Below, piece by piece: positions 33,549-42,700 of a stretch of DNA of 64,000 nt. The translations under genes and the position numbers were made by a program. The number at the start of each line of letters is the position of its first letter. The first letter of the stretch is position 1. Below the pieces are notes generated by a model. That model was given only the letters and a program-made list of their open reading frames with translations, ran no database searches and was not told the DNA's origin. Source of the stretch: UBA1351 sp963677625 (GTDB lineage: Bacteria > Bacillota > Clostridia > Lachnospirales > Vallitaleaceae); NCBI GenBank assembly GCA_963677625.2, contig CAXXSW010000004.1, positions 591,815 to 655,814 of the forward strand. Direction: 5' to 3'.

Positions 33549-35318
33549 TTACGATAGCGTTGTTTTTTGTTTACATATACGGATGTACTGCCCCAAAGCC
33601 GGGTCATCGGCAAACGGGGTGAAATATCGTAATGCGTTGTCAAAATTACCCGTGTTCATCAGGCATACCCCCATGCACACGCATAGATCTTTGTTTTTTG
33701 GAAAATGGGACAGGCCTTTGTCAAGAACGGCAATGGCCCGGGTAAAATTTTTATGCTTCTGGCACATCATGGCAAGTCCCTGGTAGGCCCTGGCGCAAGG
33801 GTGGATGCCCAACGCCTTGTCAAACAGGTTCACGGCTATTTGATCGGCATTTTTGACCCGGGGATCCTGGGCATATTCGCCGTGGGAGAAGGTCATGGCA
33901 AGCCGTGATAGAAAATCGGCGTGCAGGGGGGCGGATGCCTCGTCCGGGTCCAGGGGAATCCGGTTGATAAAATCTTCTAAATGATCAAAAAAAGCCTGCC
34001 TGAGCCGGTCCCCCCATCCTTTGACCCCGGCAAAATCCATATCCGGGTCTAGTTCCCACCAGGGCAGATCCTCAATGTTTTTTTGCCAGACATTATCATG
34101 GGTCCAGCCTTTTTGTACGGCACGATTGTACAAGGCGGTTCCCGGGAAGGTGACCAGCATATAGAATACCGTACTCAACGGCCCCAGTTGGATCATTAGG
34201 TCAATCGTCTGCTGGATGGTGGCATCGGTCTCTCCCGGCGATCCATAGATAAAATAGGCCCGGGGCAGGATGCCTGCGGCTTTTACCTTGTCAAAGGCCG
34301 CCACACAGGTGTCGTTGTCTATGGGCTTGCCAAGGATTTTTTTAATGGGCGTGGCCCCGGATTCAACGCCGAAGCTGATCTGGATGCACCCGGCCCGGCG
34401 CATAAGGGCCAGTATGCGTTCGTCGATATAATCCACCCGGGAGATGGCATTCCAGGTGATGTCCAGATCTGCCTGGATTATTTTTTCGCACAGCGCCCGA
34501 ACTGCATCATAATCCATGGTAAAGGTGTCGTCACTGATGAAAAAATGGATGACCCCCTTTTGGGCAAGGGCTTTGATTTCGTCAAAGAACCATTGGGCTG
34601 AATGGCGGCGGACAACGGAGGTTCCCCAGAATTTGGGTGATCCGCAAAAGGTGCATTTGCCCGGGCACCCCCTGGACATGGCCAGGTGCTGGTAGGTGAA
34701 ATACCGGGACGGGTGGGGCAGGGTATCCAAATCCTGCACCAGTTCCCCTTGGCCTGTGTCATGCAGGTTTACCCCATTACGGAAAACAAGGCCGGGAATT
34801 TTTTCAAGTGCATCCATCAGTTCGGTCCTGACGGCTTGGGACCGGCGGCGGGTGCCGGAGTTTGTTTTTGCTTTCTTTGCGGCATGGGCCAGTTTGGCCG
34901 TGCTGATCTCTCCTTCGCCTTTGATGATTACATCCAGGGCAGGGCAGGCACCAAACAGAAAATCGGCCATAAAGGTGGCCCCGGGGCCGCCGAATACAAC
35001 GAGGCTGTCCGGCAGAATCTGCCGGGCTCTGGCCGCACAGGCCATGGCATTCATCCGGGTGGGGCTGGTGACCGAAAAGCCGATGATATCAGGCTTTTCC
35101 GCCATGATCGATTGGGTGAACAACGCCATTGCTTTTTGTTCAGACCCTTGGGCCGACGCATTGGCCGGCCCCGCCGGTGCAAGATTTAAAATACCCGATA
35201 TATATCCCTGGTCCAACAGTCCGGATGCCAGATAATAGAGCCCGATGGGCACCTGGAGTGCGTCCGGGTCCGTAACCCTGGGGTCCTGGCAGGAAGGATT
35301 TACAAATAAAACTTTCAC
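33549..35318 (-). CDS. B12-binding domain radical SAM protein with C-terminal TPR-like region
   Basis: 589 residues. Residues 1-150 form a cobalamin-binding Rossmann-like domain (MKVLFVNPSCQD; IIGFSVTSPTRMNAMACAAR; VFGGPGATFM). The radical SAM domain follows with the Fe-S motif CPGKCTFCGSPKFWG (about 225-240) and barrel motifs DDTFTMDY, WNAISRVDYI, SFGVESGA and YFIYGSPGET. The last 100 residues contain TPR-like helices (AYQGLAMMCQKHKNFTRAIAVL). Class B family members include methyltransferases and cyclases; the substrate here is unknown. The 67-bp IR gap separates it from DUF6178. Confidence 0.9.
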   Translation of the reverse strand: MKVLFVNPSCQDPRVTDPDALQVPIGLYYLASGLLDQGYISGILNLAPAGPANASAQGSEQKAMALFTQSIMAEKPDIIGFSVTSPTRMNAMACAARARQILPDSLVVFGGPGATFMADFLFGACPALDVIIKGEGEISTAKLAHAAKKAKTNSGTRRRSQAVRTELMDALEKIPGLVFRNGVNLHDTGQGELVQDLDTLPHPSRYFTYQHLAMSRGCPGKCTFCGSPKFWGTSVVRRHSAQWFFDEIKALAQKGVIHFFISDDTFTMDYDAVRALCEKIIQADLDITWNAISRVDYIDERILALMRRAGCIQISFGVESGATPIKKILGKPIDNDTCVAAFDKVKAAGILPRAYFIYGSPGETDATIQQTIDLMIQLGPLSTVFYMLVTFPGTALYNRAVQKGWTHDNVWQKNIEDLPWWELDPDMDFAGVKGWGDRLRQAFFDHLEDFINRIPLDPDEASAPLHADFLSRLAMTFSHGEYAQDPRVKNADQIAVNLFDKALGIHPCARAYQGLAMMCQKHKNFTRAIAVLDKGLSHFPKNKDLCVCMGVCLMNTGNFDNALRYFTPFADDPALGQYIRICKQKTTLS

Positions 35319-35320
35319 GG

Positions 35321-35902
35321 TTAAAAGGTCTTGAGAATCAACTCGTCAAGCGTGCGCTTGGGTACATGGTGAACCTGGTTTTCATCCCGGAAATACCGGA
35401 TGTCCCCGCCGGGCTCCACATCATCAACGCATGCCTCTTCCACAGGCTTGCCCAAAGCGATGACCAGCTTGACCTCCAGATGATCGCCGATCTCCAGCAG
35501 TTCTTTGAGCTTTTTGATGTTGATGGCCGCAAACATACACCCGGCAAGCCCCATGGCACGGGCACCGAGCAGCATGGTCTGGGCGGCGATGCCGTGGTCG
35601 CACCAGAAATTATTGGCAATGGTGGTGTCCCCCAAAATCACGATGTATCCGGTGGGCTGTTCGGCAGGCTCAGGCCCTTTCCAATCTTTAAGGTACGCGG
35701 CCCAGGTCAGACAGGAAAAAATCTTGTCATTTTGCTCCCGGCTGCTGGAGATAATATATTTCAGGGGCTGGTTGTTGGCCCCCGACGCTGTATACCGGGC
35801 CAGTTCCACAAGATCGGTCAGGGTCCGGGTATCCAGGGCAAAACTGTTGTCAAAGCGCCTGCACGACCGGTTGGCTTTTACAAGGTCTTTGAAATTATCC
35901 AT
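35321..35902 (-). CDS. Nitroreductase-family flavoprotein
   Basis: 193 residues from ATG 35902, with AAGGA 8 nt upstream. FMN-dependent oxidoreductase of the nitroreductase fold: N-terminal RSCRRFDN (phosphate-binding Arg), SGANNQPLKYIISSS, CDHGIAAQTMLLGARAMGLAGC and ALGKPVEE. Family members reduce nitro-aromatics, quinones or flavin-linked substrates with NAD(P)H; the natural substrate is unknown. It overlaps rdgB by 8 bp and the radical SAM gene follows 2 bp later, so the three are one operon. Confidence 0.9.
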   Translation of the reverse strand: MDNFKDLVKANRSCRRFDNSFALDTRTLTDLVELARYTASGANNQPLKYIISSSREQNDKIFSCLTWAAYLKDWKGPEPAEQPTGYIVILGDTTIANNFWCDHGIAAQTMLLGARAMGLAGCMFAAINIKKLKELLEIGDHLEVKLVIALGKPVEEACVDDVEPGGDIRYFRDENQVHHVPKRTLDELILKTF

Positions 35903-36560
35903 TATTATTTCCTTTGGGGGCAAGGCAACTGCTGGGCTGGGCCATCCGGGACATTTGAATGTCTATCCAGTCCAGAATTTTGTCCATCTCCTGGGTGATC
36001 TCCTTGAGCGCCTTTCCCCGGTGGCTGACCGTTGCCTTCTCAGCCATGGACAACTGGGCAAAGGTTTTATTAAATTCAGGAAAAAAGAAGAGCGGGTCAT
36101 ACCCGAACCCGTTGTCTCCGGCCGGTTCCCGGGTCAGAATCCCCTCGCAGCGGCCTTCGTAGGTCAATGCGGCACCTGTGGGCACGGCAATGGAGATCAC
36201 ACATTCAAAAGCGGCCTTGCGGTTCTCTTCATTTTTCATGGCTTCCAGCAGTTTGTCCACATTGTCCTGATCCGTTGCATCCTCTCCGGCATAACGGGCC
36301 GAATAAACGCCCGGCGCACCGCCCAGTGCTTCTACACAAAGCCCTGAATCGTCTGCCAGCGCCGGGTATCCCAAGACCCTGGCCGTAAACGACGCCTTTT
36401 TGTATGCATTATCGTCAAAGGTTTCTCCGTCTTCGATGACCTCGGGGATGGGGCCGAAATCAGATAAATTTTTTATGTCAACGGGATAGCCTTGCAATCT
36501 TTCCTGTAATTCCCTTGTTTTGCCTTTATTGGTCGAGGCCAGCACTAAGATCTGTTTCAC
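35895..36560 (-). CDS. rdgB: XTP/dITP pyrophosphatase (Ham1/RdgB)
   Basis: 221 residues; hydrolyses XTP, dITP and ITP to monophosphates to keep deaminated purines out of DNA. N-terminal ASTNKGKTRELQERL holds the nucleotide-binding SxNxxK motif; FDDNAYKKA, LADDSGLCVEALGGAPGVYSARY, GDNGFGYDPLFF and MAEKATVSHRGKAL are all typical. GTG start at 36558-36560 with AAGGAG upstream. The C-terminal 20 residues are longer than usual and overlap the nitroreductase gene. Confidence 0.96.
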   Translation of the reverse strand: MKQILVLASTNKGKTRELQERLQGYPVDIKNLSDFGPIPEVIEDGETFDDNAYKKASFTARVLGYPALADDSGLCVEALGGAPGVYSARYAGEDATDQDNVDKLLEAMKNEENRKAAFECVISIAVPTGAALTYEGRCEGILTREPAGDNGFGYDPLFFFPEFNKTFAQLSMAEKATVSHRGKALKEITQEMDKILDWIDIQMSRMAQPSSCLAPKGNNNG

Positions 36561-36780
36561 TTAAAAGCTCCTTGTGAAGTAGTATATTTTTTTGAAATTT
36601 AACGGTTAATATAAGTGTTGGTCTATGGTTTGTAAAGGTAAGGCCGTGGGGACAATTGGGCAGATAAGTGCAAATATTAAAATTAAAAACGGTCTTGACA
36701 TCCCGGATTAGTTACAATACAGATTTACCTTTCGATTTTGCCCTTTGAAAATTTAACCTGAATTAGATTGGAATGGAACA

Positions 36781-38454
36781 GTGCTTTATAACTGGAGTTT
36801 TACTATTGCAGCAGCAGTATTCCTTCTCGGAATCATTTACAGGACCATGGGATTTTTCCGGTTGATCATCGGACCGGAAGATACCGAAATTACTACGGCA
36901 GACCGAGTAAAAACTTTTTTATCCGGCCTGGCAGGCATGTTGTTTTCGCCTGCCCGGATCTTTTATTTTCTTAAAACGGCGATCATGGATGTGGTGCTCC
37001 AATTACCGCTCATGCGCCAGGATTCCCAGAAGTGGGTGATGCATGTATGCATTTTCTGGGGCTTTGCAGGGCTGTTCTTTTTCCATGCCCTGGATGATTA
37101 TGTCAGCCAGGCGCTTTTCCCAGGTTATATGCCCACCTTGAACCCATACATGTTCCTTCGAAATATTGCCGGTGTCATGGTGATCGTGGGACTGGGCATT
37201 GCCATATATCGCAGGAAAACCCATTTCCGTTTAAAACAGATTACTACGAAACCCGATTACCTGGCAATTGTCCTGCTTGCCGTCATCATGATATCCGGTT
37301 TTGGCCTGGAAGCCGCCAAGATTATCTCTTCGGGTGTGTTTGACGACATGGTCGAAGAATACAGTTCCGTGGATTACGATGAGGAACTGCCGATGCTTAA
37401 GGCCGTCTGGCAGGAAGATTATAATGTCTCTTTCCCCGGGGAGACCATTGAGGTCACACCCGAAATTTTGGAAGAGGGCCGAATCCTCAATGAAGACAAT
37501 TGTATGGCCTGCCATGCCAACCCAAAGTGGGCCGTGGTCTCTTATCCCATCTCCATTTTCATGAAACCTTTTGCCGGATTTTTAAACGGTAATCGACTGG
37601 ATTCACTGATTCTTGCCATTCATTATTTAAGCTGCTTTTTTGCTTTGGCTTACCTGCCTTTCAGCAAGTTTTTACATATTCTGACAACCCCCATAAGCCT
37701 TTTGATTTCAGGTATCTCGGGGCAGCAAGTAAAACGAGACGAAAATAAGGCTACCCGCCGGGCGCTTGATCTTTCCGCCTGCACCCAGTGCGGCACCTGC
37801 ACAAGCCATTGTGCGGTGGGCCCGCTGTATGAGATTTTCGGCAACCAATGGGTGTTTCCTTCCGAACGTGTGACCCAGATCCGGGAATCAGCATGGGGCA
37901 AGTCCATGGATGCGGCGTCAAAAGAGGCTTTTTTCCAGGGCAGTTTTATCTGTACCATGTGCAACAAATGCTCCCAGCTTTGTCCCGCCGGTCTGAACCT
38001 GCAAGATATCTGGATGGCAGCCAGAGACCGGATGAAGGAAAAATTCCTGGCTGATCCCGTTGTCCGGGTCAGGGAAATTTGCAGGGAAAACGAAGCGAAG
38101 AAAGCTGACGCCGAAGGCCCGGTGGTGCTGAAATCCGATAAGAAATCCATTGTCAAGTCCTTAAAGGAATCTTTCAAGGCAACGACGTTTTCACACTGTT
38201 ATACCTGTCTGACATGTACCAATTCATGCCCGGTAACAGGTGTGACAGGCGATCTTGGACAGTTTGGATCCGCACCTCACCAGGTGATTCATGCCCTGGT
38301 TCTCGGGCAAACCGATTTGGCAAAGGATGCCTCAATTGTCTGGGACTGTTTGACCTGTTACAAATGCCAGGAAAATTGTCCCCAGGGGGTCAAGATTACG
38401 GATATTTTTTATCAACTTAAAAACATGGTATATCATCAGGAATTTGGAATATGA
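36781..38454 (+). CDS. Membrane heterodisulfide-reductase-like protein (cytochrome b plus HdrC-like Fe-S domains)
   Basis: 557 residues, GTG start with GGAA upstream. The N-terminal half has about five membrane spans of the nitrate-reductase gamma/HdrE type. A haem c-like CMACH motif (residues 241-245) sits in the loop after span 4. The cytoplasmic part has four CxxCxxCxxxC sites: CTQCGTCTSHC, CTMCNKCSQLCP, CYTCLTCTNSCP and CLTCYKCQENCP, i.e. two HdrC-like pairs. With the next gene it would form a quinone-linked electron-transfer complex of the DsrMK/TmcB/HmcF kind known from sulfate reducers; the partner substrate is not known. Confidence 0.85.
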   Translation: MLYNWSFTIAAAVFLLGIIYRTMGFFRLIIGPEDTEITTADRVKTFLSGLAGMLFSPARIFYFLKTAIMDVVLQLPLMRQDSQKWVMHVCIFWGFAGLFFFHALDDYVSQALFPGYMPTLNPYMFLRNIAGVMVIVGLGIAIYRRKTHFRLKQITTKPDYLAIVLLAVIMISGFGLEAAKIISSGVFDDMVEEYSSVDYDEELPMLKAVWQEDYNVSFPGETIEVTPEILEEGRILNEDNCMACHANPKWAVVSYPISIFMKPFAGFLNGNRLDSLILAIHYLSCFFALAYLPFSKFLHILTTPISLLISGISGQQVKRDENKATRRALDLSACTQCGTCTSHCAVGPLYEIFGNQWVFPSERVTQIRESAWGKSMDAASKEAFFQGSFICTMCNKCSQLCPAGLNLQDIWMAARDRMKEKFLADPVVRVREICRENEAKKADAEGPVVLKSDKKSIVKSLKESFKATTFSHCYTCLTCTNSCPVTGVTGDLGQFGSAPHQVIHALVLGQTDLAKDASIVWDCLTCYKCQENCPQGVKITDIFYQLKNMVYHQEFGI

Positions 38455-39287
38455 AATGCGCACTATTCTCCGGATGCAGAACCGGATTTGACATTCCCCA
38501 GCACCCAACCTCGGCCAAAGCGGTTTTATCAAGACTCAATGTCGGCGTTGAAGAACTTGACTTCGGCTGTTGCGGGTACCCGATCAAGGAAAAGAACCTG
38601 GATGCTTATCTTTTACTGGCCATACGGAATCTGGCCATCGCCCAGGCCCGTCACCTGCCGATATTGACGCTTTGCAAGTGCTGTTTCGGCGCCCTGAAAC
38701 AGGCAGAACATTATCTTAACAATGATCGCGAAAAACTGGTCAAGATCAATGGGATGCTGGAAAAGGAAGGGTTGCATTACAGGAGCGGCGGTGTCAAAAT
38801 TTATCATATGCTGACCTTGCTGGACCGGGAAATTGACAAAGGTGTTATCCGGCGAAGCATCGTTCATCCCCTGGACGGCATAAAAGTGGCCGCAAGTTAC
38901 GGCTGTCACGCCCTTCGCCCCTCAGCCATCACAGGTTTGGATGACCATCCCAATGCCCCGACGATATTTGAACGGATTATCGAACTGACTGGTGCAGAGC
39001 CCGTAAAATGGTCCAAAGGCCTGGATTGCTGCGGCAATCCTTTGCTGGAAAAAAACAGCGACCTGGCCCGGGAATTTGTTCAGGGAAAATATGAAACGGC
39101 AAAACAGGAAGGGGCGGATATCATCTGTACGGCCTGTAATTATTGTCATATTCAATTTGAATACGGCCGGGAGCTTATCCTGAAATCGGGCTCAACAAAA
39201 CCCATACCTGCCATACTTCTTAGCCAGTTGCTGGGTCAGGCCATGGGGCTTGAAAAAAGTTTGGCAGGCGTCGATTCGGCAGCCTGA
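38451..39287 (+). CDS. HdrB-like CCG-domain protein
   Basis: 278 residues with two CCG (cysteine-rich) domains: FGCCGYPIKEKN with LCKCCFGALK, and LDCCGNPLLEKN with CTACNYCHIQFEYG. In HdrB these cysteines carry the unusual non-cubane 4Fe-4S clusters that reduce the CoM-CoB disulfide; here the natural acceptor is unknown. Its ATG overlaps the previous stop (ATGA), so it is translated with the membrane protein and is probably its soluble catalytic partner. Confidence 0.88.
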   Translation: MKCALFSGCRTGFDIPQHPTSAKAVLSRLNVGVEELDFGCCGYPIKEKNLDAYLLLAIRNLAIAQARHLPILTLCKCCFGALKQAEHYLNNDREKLVKINGMLEKEGLHYRSGGVKIYHMLTLLDREIDKGVIRRSIVHPLDGIKVAASYGCHALRPSAITGLDDHPNAPTIFERIIELTGAEPVKWSKGLDCCGNPLLEKNSDLAREFVQGKYETAKQEGADIICTACNYCHIQFEYGRELILKSGSTKPIPAILLSQLLGQAMGLEKSLAGVDSAA

Positions 39288-39302
39288 TTATCGGGCCTGG
39301 CT

Positions 39303-39410
39303 CTAACGCCGGCCATTGTAGGGGCAGGTCTCAGTGCCTGCCCTAACGGGGAAAGCCACAGGGGGATTGCCCTGCAAAAGATGGCCGATCTAATGATCAA
39401 GCCCCAAAAA
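39303..39410 (-). repeat. Palindromic dispersed element, copy 3 (inverted)
   Basis: On the minus strand it reads GGGCTTGATCATTAGATCGG, then TTTTGCAGGGCAATCCCC, CTGTGGCTTTCCCCGTTAG and ACCTGCCCCTACAATGGCC: the same modules as copy 2 in the opposite direction. Confidence 0.85.
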
Positions 39411-39417
39411 TGTAAAA

Positions 39418-39455
39418 CCTCCCCAGTTTTGAAAAAGTGCGGGGAGGCTTTTTTT
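39418..39455 (+). terminator. Terminator of the HdrCB-like operon
   Basis: CCTCCCC / GGGGAGG stem and seven T after CTT (39449-39455). The rest of the 468-bp gap up to the hybrid kinase holds only the repeat above and AT-rich sequence with no gene that I can see. Confidence 0.85.
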
Positions 39456-39754
39456 CAAGGTTTTGAACCCCATGATCATCATTACCCCCCCCCCTTGTTT
39501 TTTCAGCAACCGGTACGTTCTATATATAATGATATAATTGCTTTTTTTTTATCAGTTGTGTACCATTTAAATCGTCGGCAGAAAAAAACAGCGCGTCTTG
39601 ATCCGTGTTCTTAAGTTGCCGCATTGTTCAATATACTCGCTGAACCTTACGTTCCCTGATCCACCTTTTGAATACGAGTGAAAATTCGGCATAAAATCCC
39701 TGATATTTGTTTTTCCCCAAGTTCCTCAAGACTTAGGACTCTCAGAGGCAAATA

Positions 39755-42700
39755 ATGCAAATGAATCTTTTTAAACTTTTTTTTTTAACAGGATTATGTC
39801 TGTTAGCCTTTTTTTATCCGGCAAAGGCAATCGCCGGCACCGATTCAATTAAGATTGGGGTGCTCGCAAAACGCAGCACAGACAATTGCTTAAAAAAATG
39901 GTCCCCCACCGCTGACTATTTGTCCCGGGTTATCCAAAACTACTCTTTTAAGATCGTTCCCATTGAATTTAAAAATATTAATCAAGCGGTAAAAAATGGG
40001 GATATCGATTTTATACTCACAAATTCAGCTATTTATGTTGAGCTGGAAGTGCTGCACGGAGTGAATCGAATCGCGACGTTGAAAAATAAACGACTCAACG
40101 GTACGTATACAACATTTGGCGGTGTTGTGTTCTGCTTGAAACAAAGATCTGATATTCGAACCTATAAAGACCTTAAAAAAAAACGTTTTGCAGCGGTGAG
40201 CGAAAATTCCTTTGGCGGATGGCTGATGGCCCGGCGTGAATTACAGGAGGCGGGTATTAATCCCCACAAGGATTTTTCAAAACTCTTTTTCAAGGGCACC
40301 CATGACGCGGTTGTGATGTCAATTTTAAACAAAGAGGCCGGCGCAGGAACCGTGCGAACGGACACCTTGGAGCGGATGCAGCTGGAAGGCAAAATCAATC
40401 TGGACGATTTTTTCGTGATCCATGAACACGGCGGCGGACGGGTTCATCTGCCTTTCCTGCATTCCACACGAGCATATCCCGAGTGGCCCATGGCCCAGGT
40501 CGCTCATACGTCCGATACACTTGCTGAAACAGTGGCACATCGGTTAATAGAGATCCAGCCTGATTCAACGCCGGCCATTGCCGCATCATGCTCCGGCTGG
40601 ACCATCCCTAAAAATTATCAATCGGTTCATGATTGTTTAAGGGTCTTAAACGCGCCGCCTTACAAGGATTATGGGATATTTACACCCAAACAGGTTTTTT
40701 CCAAGTACTGGTACATCATTCTCGGTATATTTATCTTTCTTGCGGTTATGGGAATCACCACATTTATCTTTGCCCGGTTGAACCGGCGCAATCGGACAAC
40801 GGCCGAACTGTTAAAAAAATCAAAAGCCGAAACGGATCAATTACACGTCGACACCCGGAAAATGCTTAAGGCCATGCCCTTTGGGGTGATCCTTGTGGGT
40901 AGAGATAAAATTATCCGCAGTGCAAATAACGCCGCCCTTTCAATGATGGGGTACGACAACGACGCGGATTTGATCGGAAAGGTGTGCCACAATTTTATTT
41001 GTCCTGCCGAGGAGAGCAATTGTCCGGTTCTTGATAATGGGCAGATGGTGGATTCATCGGAAAGAATCCTCATTGATAAAGATGGTAAAAAAATTACGGT
41101 AATGAAAAGTATGATTCAAATCACCTTGAATCATGAAGATGTGCTGCTCGAAGCATTTACGGATATTTCTCAGATCAAAAAGGTTGAACGGGATCTGGCC
41201 CGCAGTGAAAAGAAGCTCACTACGGTCATGGAAACCAGTGCCGAGCCCATGGTTGTGTTCGGCAAAAACGGAAACGCCGAGTATATTAACCCCGCCTTCG
41301 AAAAAATCTTTGGATGGTCACCCCGGGAAGTGATTGGAACAAAAATTGATTTTATTCCCCGGGAGGCGGCTGAAAGTACCAGGCAGGCCTTTGATAGGGT
41401 CATGCAGGGGGAGATCTGTTATGGGCTGGAAACAGTAAGGAATACCAAAGGGGGAAAGAAAAAAGAGATCCGCATCACGGCATCCCCCATTATGGATGAT
41501 TCAAAACAATACAACGGAATGGTCGTCAATCTCCAGGATATCAGTGAGCTTGTTTTGTCCCGCAGAATCGCCGAAGAGGCAAGTCTTGCCAAGAGTTCTT
41601 TTCTTGCCAACATGAGTCACGAGATCCGCACCCCCATGAATGCCATTATCGGCATGTCCCACCTTTGCCTGGGCACCGACTTGACCGCGCGCCAGCGCAA
41701 TTACGTTCAGATGGTCCATCAGTCGGCTCAGTTATTGCTCGGTATTACCAATGATATTCTGGATTTTTCCAAAATTGAAGCCGGTAAAATGGAACTGGAA
41801 TCCATCCCGTTTAACTTTGAAGAGGTCCTGACGAATCTCAGCAATATGGTGGCCGTCAAGGCCCAGGAAAAAGGCCTTGAAATTTTATTTGACATTGCAC
41901 CGGGCACCCCGGTTCAATTGATCGGAGATCCCCTGCGACTGGGTCAGATCCTGCTCAACCTGACCGGTAACGCGCTGAAATTTACCCAGTCCGGTGAAAT
42001 CGTCGTCAAGGTACGGTCAATGAAAACACAAGGGGGGACGGTGGAACTGGAGGTGATGGTAAAGGACACCGGGGTCGGCATGACCTTGGATCAACAATCA
42101 AGACTGTTTCAGGCCTTCAGCCAGGCCGACGGCAGTACCACCAGAAAATATGGCGGCACCGGGTTGGGATTGACCATTTGCAAACATTTGGTTGAGTTGA
42201 TGAACGGCCGGATATGGGTTGAAAGTGTGGCCGGTCAAGGGAGTCGTTTTTATTTCACCGTTATTCTGGGTAGGGATATGGATAGAGACAAGGACGGTAA
42301 ATCAATCGTTCCTGTGAACCTGGAGCAGCTTAAGGTACTTGTGGTGGATGATGTGGCCAGTGCCAGGCAGATGTTTGCCCAGACCCTGGGATCGTTTTCT
42401 TTTCGGGTAACCTGTGTGGACACGGGCCGGGCCGCCTTGGATGCCCTAGCAAATGCGCCGGCAGATGACCCTTTCCGACTGGTGTTCATGGATTACATGA
42501 TGCCGGAAATGAACGGCATCCAGGCGGCAAATGAGATCAAAAAATTGTCACAAGACCAACATCCGGCCATCATTCTGGTGACGGCCATGGCCCGGGACGA
42601 CGTCATTGAAGAGGCGCGTAAAGCCGGTCTGGATGGCTGTTTAACAAAACCTGTGGTGCCGTCTGATCTGCTGGATGCCGTTATGAATACCCTGGGTGGC

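Noticed and set aside
33421..33643. N-terminal extension of the DUF6178 protein
   Set aside because: The 74 extra residues come from the CATGAAG inverted repeat and intergenic DNA; the internal ATG at 33421 is the better start.
39755..39850. Hybrid kinase as a phosphonate-specific sensor
   Set aside because: The periplasmic domain is PhnD-like, but this fold in kinases binds varied ligands, so naming phosphonate would be unsupported.
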